Of a stretch of 5,543 bases of DNA, positions 5,405 through 5,543 are shown one piece after another. Numbering within the stretch: the first letter of the stretch is position 1; each line of letters begins with the position of its first letter. The notes under the pieces were generated by a model. The model worked only from the letters and a program-made list of their open reading frames with translations. It was not told the DNA's origin and ran no database searches. The stretch is from contig CAIXAY010000316.1 in the NCBI GenBank assembly GCA_903917505.1, positions 1 to 5,543 of the forward strand, written 5' to 3'. The stretch comes from an uncultured beta proteobacterium (lineage in GTDB: Bacteria; Pseudomonadota; Gammaproteobacteria; Burkholderiales; Rhodocyclaceae). Made by a program: the position numbers and the translations under genes.

Positions 5405-5543
5405 TGTACCGGCTCGCATTTCCTGGACACGGTTTTGCAACTCAGGCCGCCTTTCGTATGGCATAAGCCTGGCGGGCTTCAAGGGGTGACATGAAGTCCA
5501 GTTTTTCCAAACGCCAATGATGATTGTAACGTTCCTTGAACTC
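5405..5543 (-). mobile_element. End of an IS3-like insertion sequence (partial)
   Basis: From about 5405 the sequence leaves the transporter and enters DNA carrying a transposase C-terminus. Read inward on the plus strand the element would begin TGTACCGGCTCGCATTT, fitting the TG...CA ends of IS3-family elements. The stop of the transposase is about 37 bases from this edge, a usual distance. A second possible edge is the TG at 5424, but the residues between (NASRY) do not fit the hydrophobic helix of the transporter. The other end is outside the window. Confidence 0.65.
5442..5543 (-). CDS. IS3-like (rve integrase core) transposase, C-terminal 33 residues
   Basis: The minus strand reads EFKERYNHHWRLEKLDF and then MSPLEARQAYAIRKAA before a TGA. 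The pattern of Tyr-Asn-x-His followed by a short linker and (T/S)P is the C-terminal tail of DDE transposases of the IS3/rve superfamily, which cut and join element ends. The catalytic Asp and Glu residues lie upstream and are not visible; the gene continues past the right edge of the window. Its base composition is less GC-rich than the neighbouring genes, as expected of transferred DNA. The exact IS group is not determined. Confidence 0.75.
   Translation of the reverse strand, partial: EFKERYNHHWRLEKLDFMSPLEARQAYAIRKAA

Noticed and set aside
5140..5430. A 96-codon minus-strand frame across the transporter remnant
   Set aside because: It is Arg/Pro-rich and featureless; the neighbouring frame ending at 5169 gives a clear AI-2E C-terminus.

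Overview
The window is GC-rich, with GC-biased codon use, and reads as a proteobacterial chromosome. A betaproteobacterium of the Rhodocyclales/Burkholderiales kind is my best guess. This rests on the gene types (ring-cleavage dioxygenase, ferredoxin reductase, extra FtsH-like protease) and on base composition; no phylogenetic marker is present.

Left part (1-1200): the 3' end of a LigB-type extradiol dioxygenase gene (protocatechuate or gallate ring cleavage) lies on the plus strand. It meets, tail to tail, a complete MazEF-type toxin-antitoxin operon on the minus strand. The dioxygenase and toxin stop codons share one CTAG. The antitoxin gene comes first in its operon, and the toxin starts with TTG inside the antitoxin's last codons.

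Middle (1200-3740): a minus-strand 24-codon gene for a one-helix membrane microprotein has a strong ribosome binding site. Next is a 694-residue plus-strand gene for a divergent FtsH-like membrane AAA+ metalloprotease. It has two membrane helices around a roughly 135-residue extracytoplasmic domain, a AAA+ module, and a peptidase M41 domain with an intact HEWGH zinc site. Its neighbours are not those usual for housekeeping ftsH, so it looks like an extra paralogue.

Right part (3739-5543): a minus-strand gene encodes an FAD/NAD(P)H ferredoxin (or rubredoxin) reductase of the aromatic-dioxygenase electron-transfer type. Upstream of it is an inverted repeat built from 9-base units (5030-5143). 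After that comes the C-terminal remnant of an AI-2E/PerM-family membrane transporter, cut at about 5405 by the end of an IS3-like insertion sequence whose transposase C-terminus runs off the window.

The dioxygenase and reductase fit aromatic catabolism but are not in one operon. The toxin-antitoxin pair, the repeat element and the insertion sequence mark this as a patchwork, accessory-type region. I see no clearly new multi-gene system. The items most worth a second look are the divergent FtsH-like protease, the microprotein and the modular repeat.
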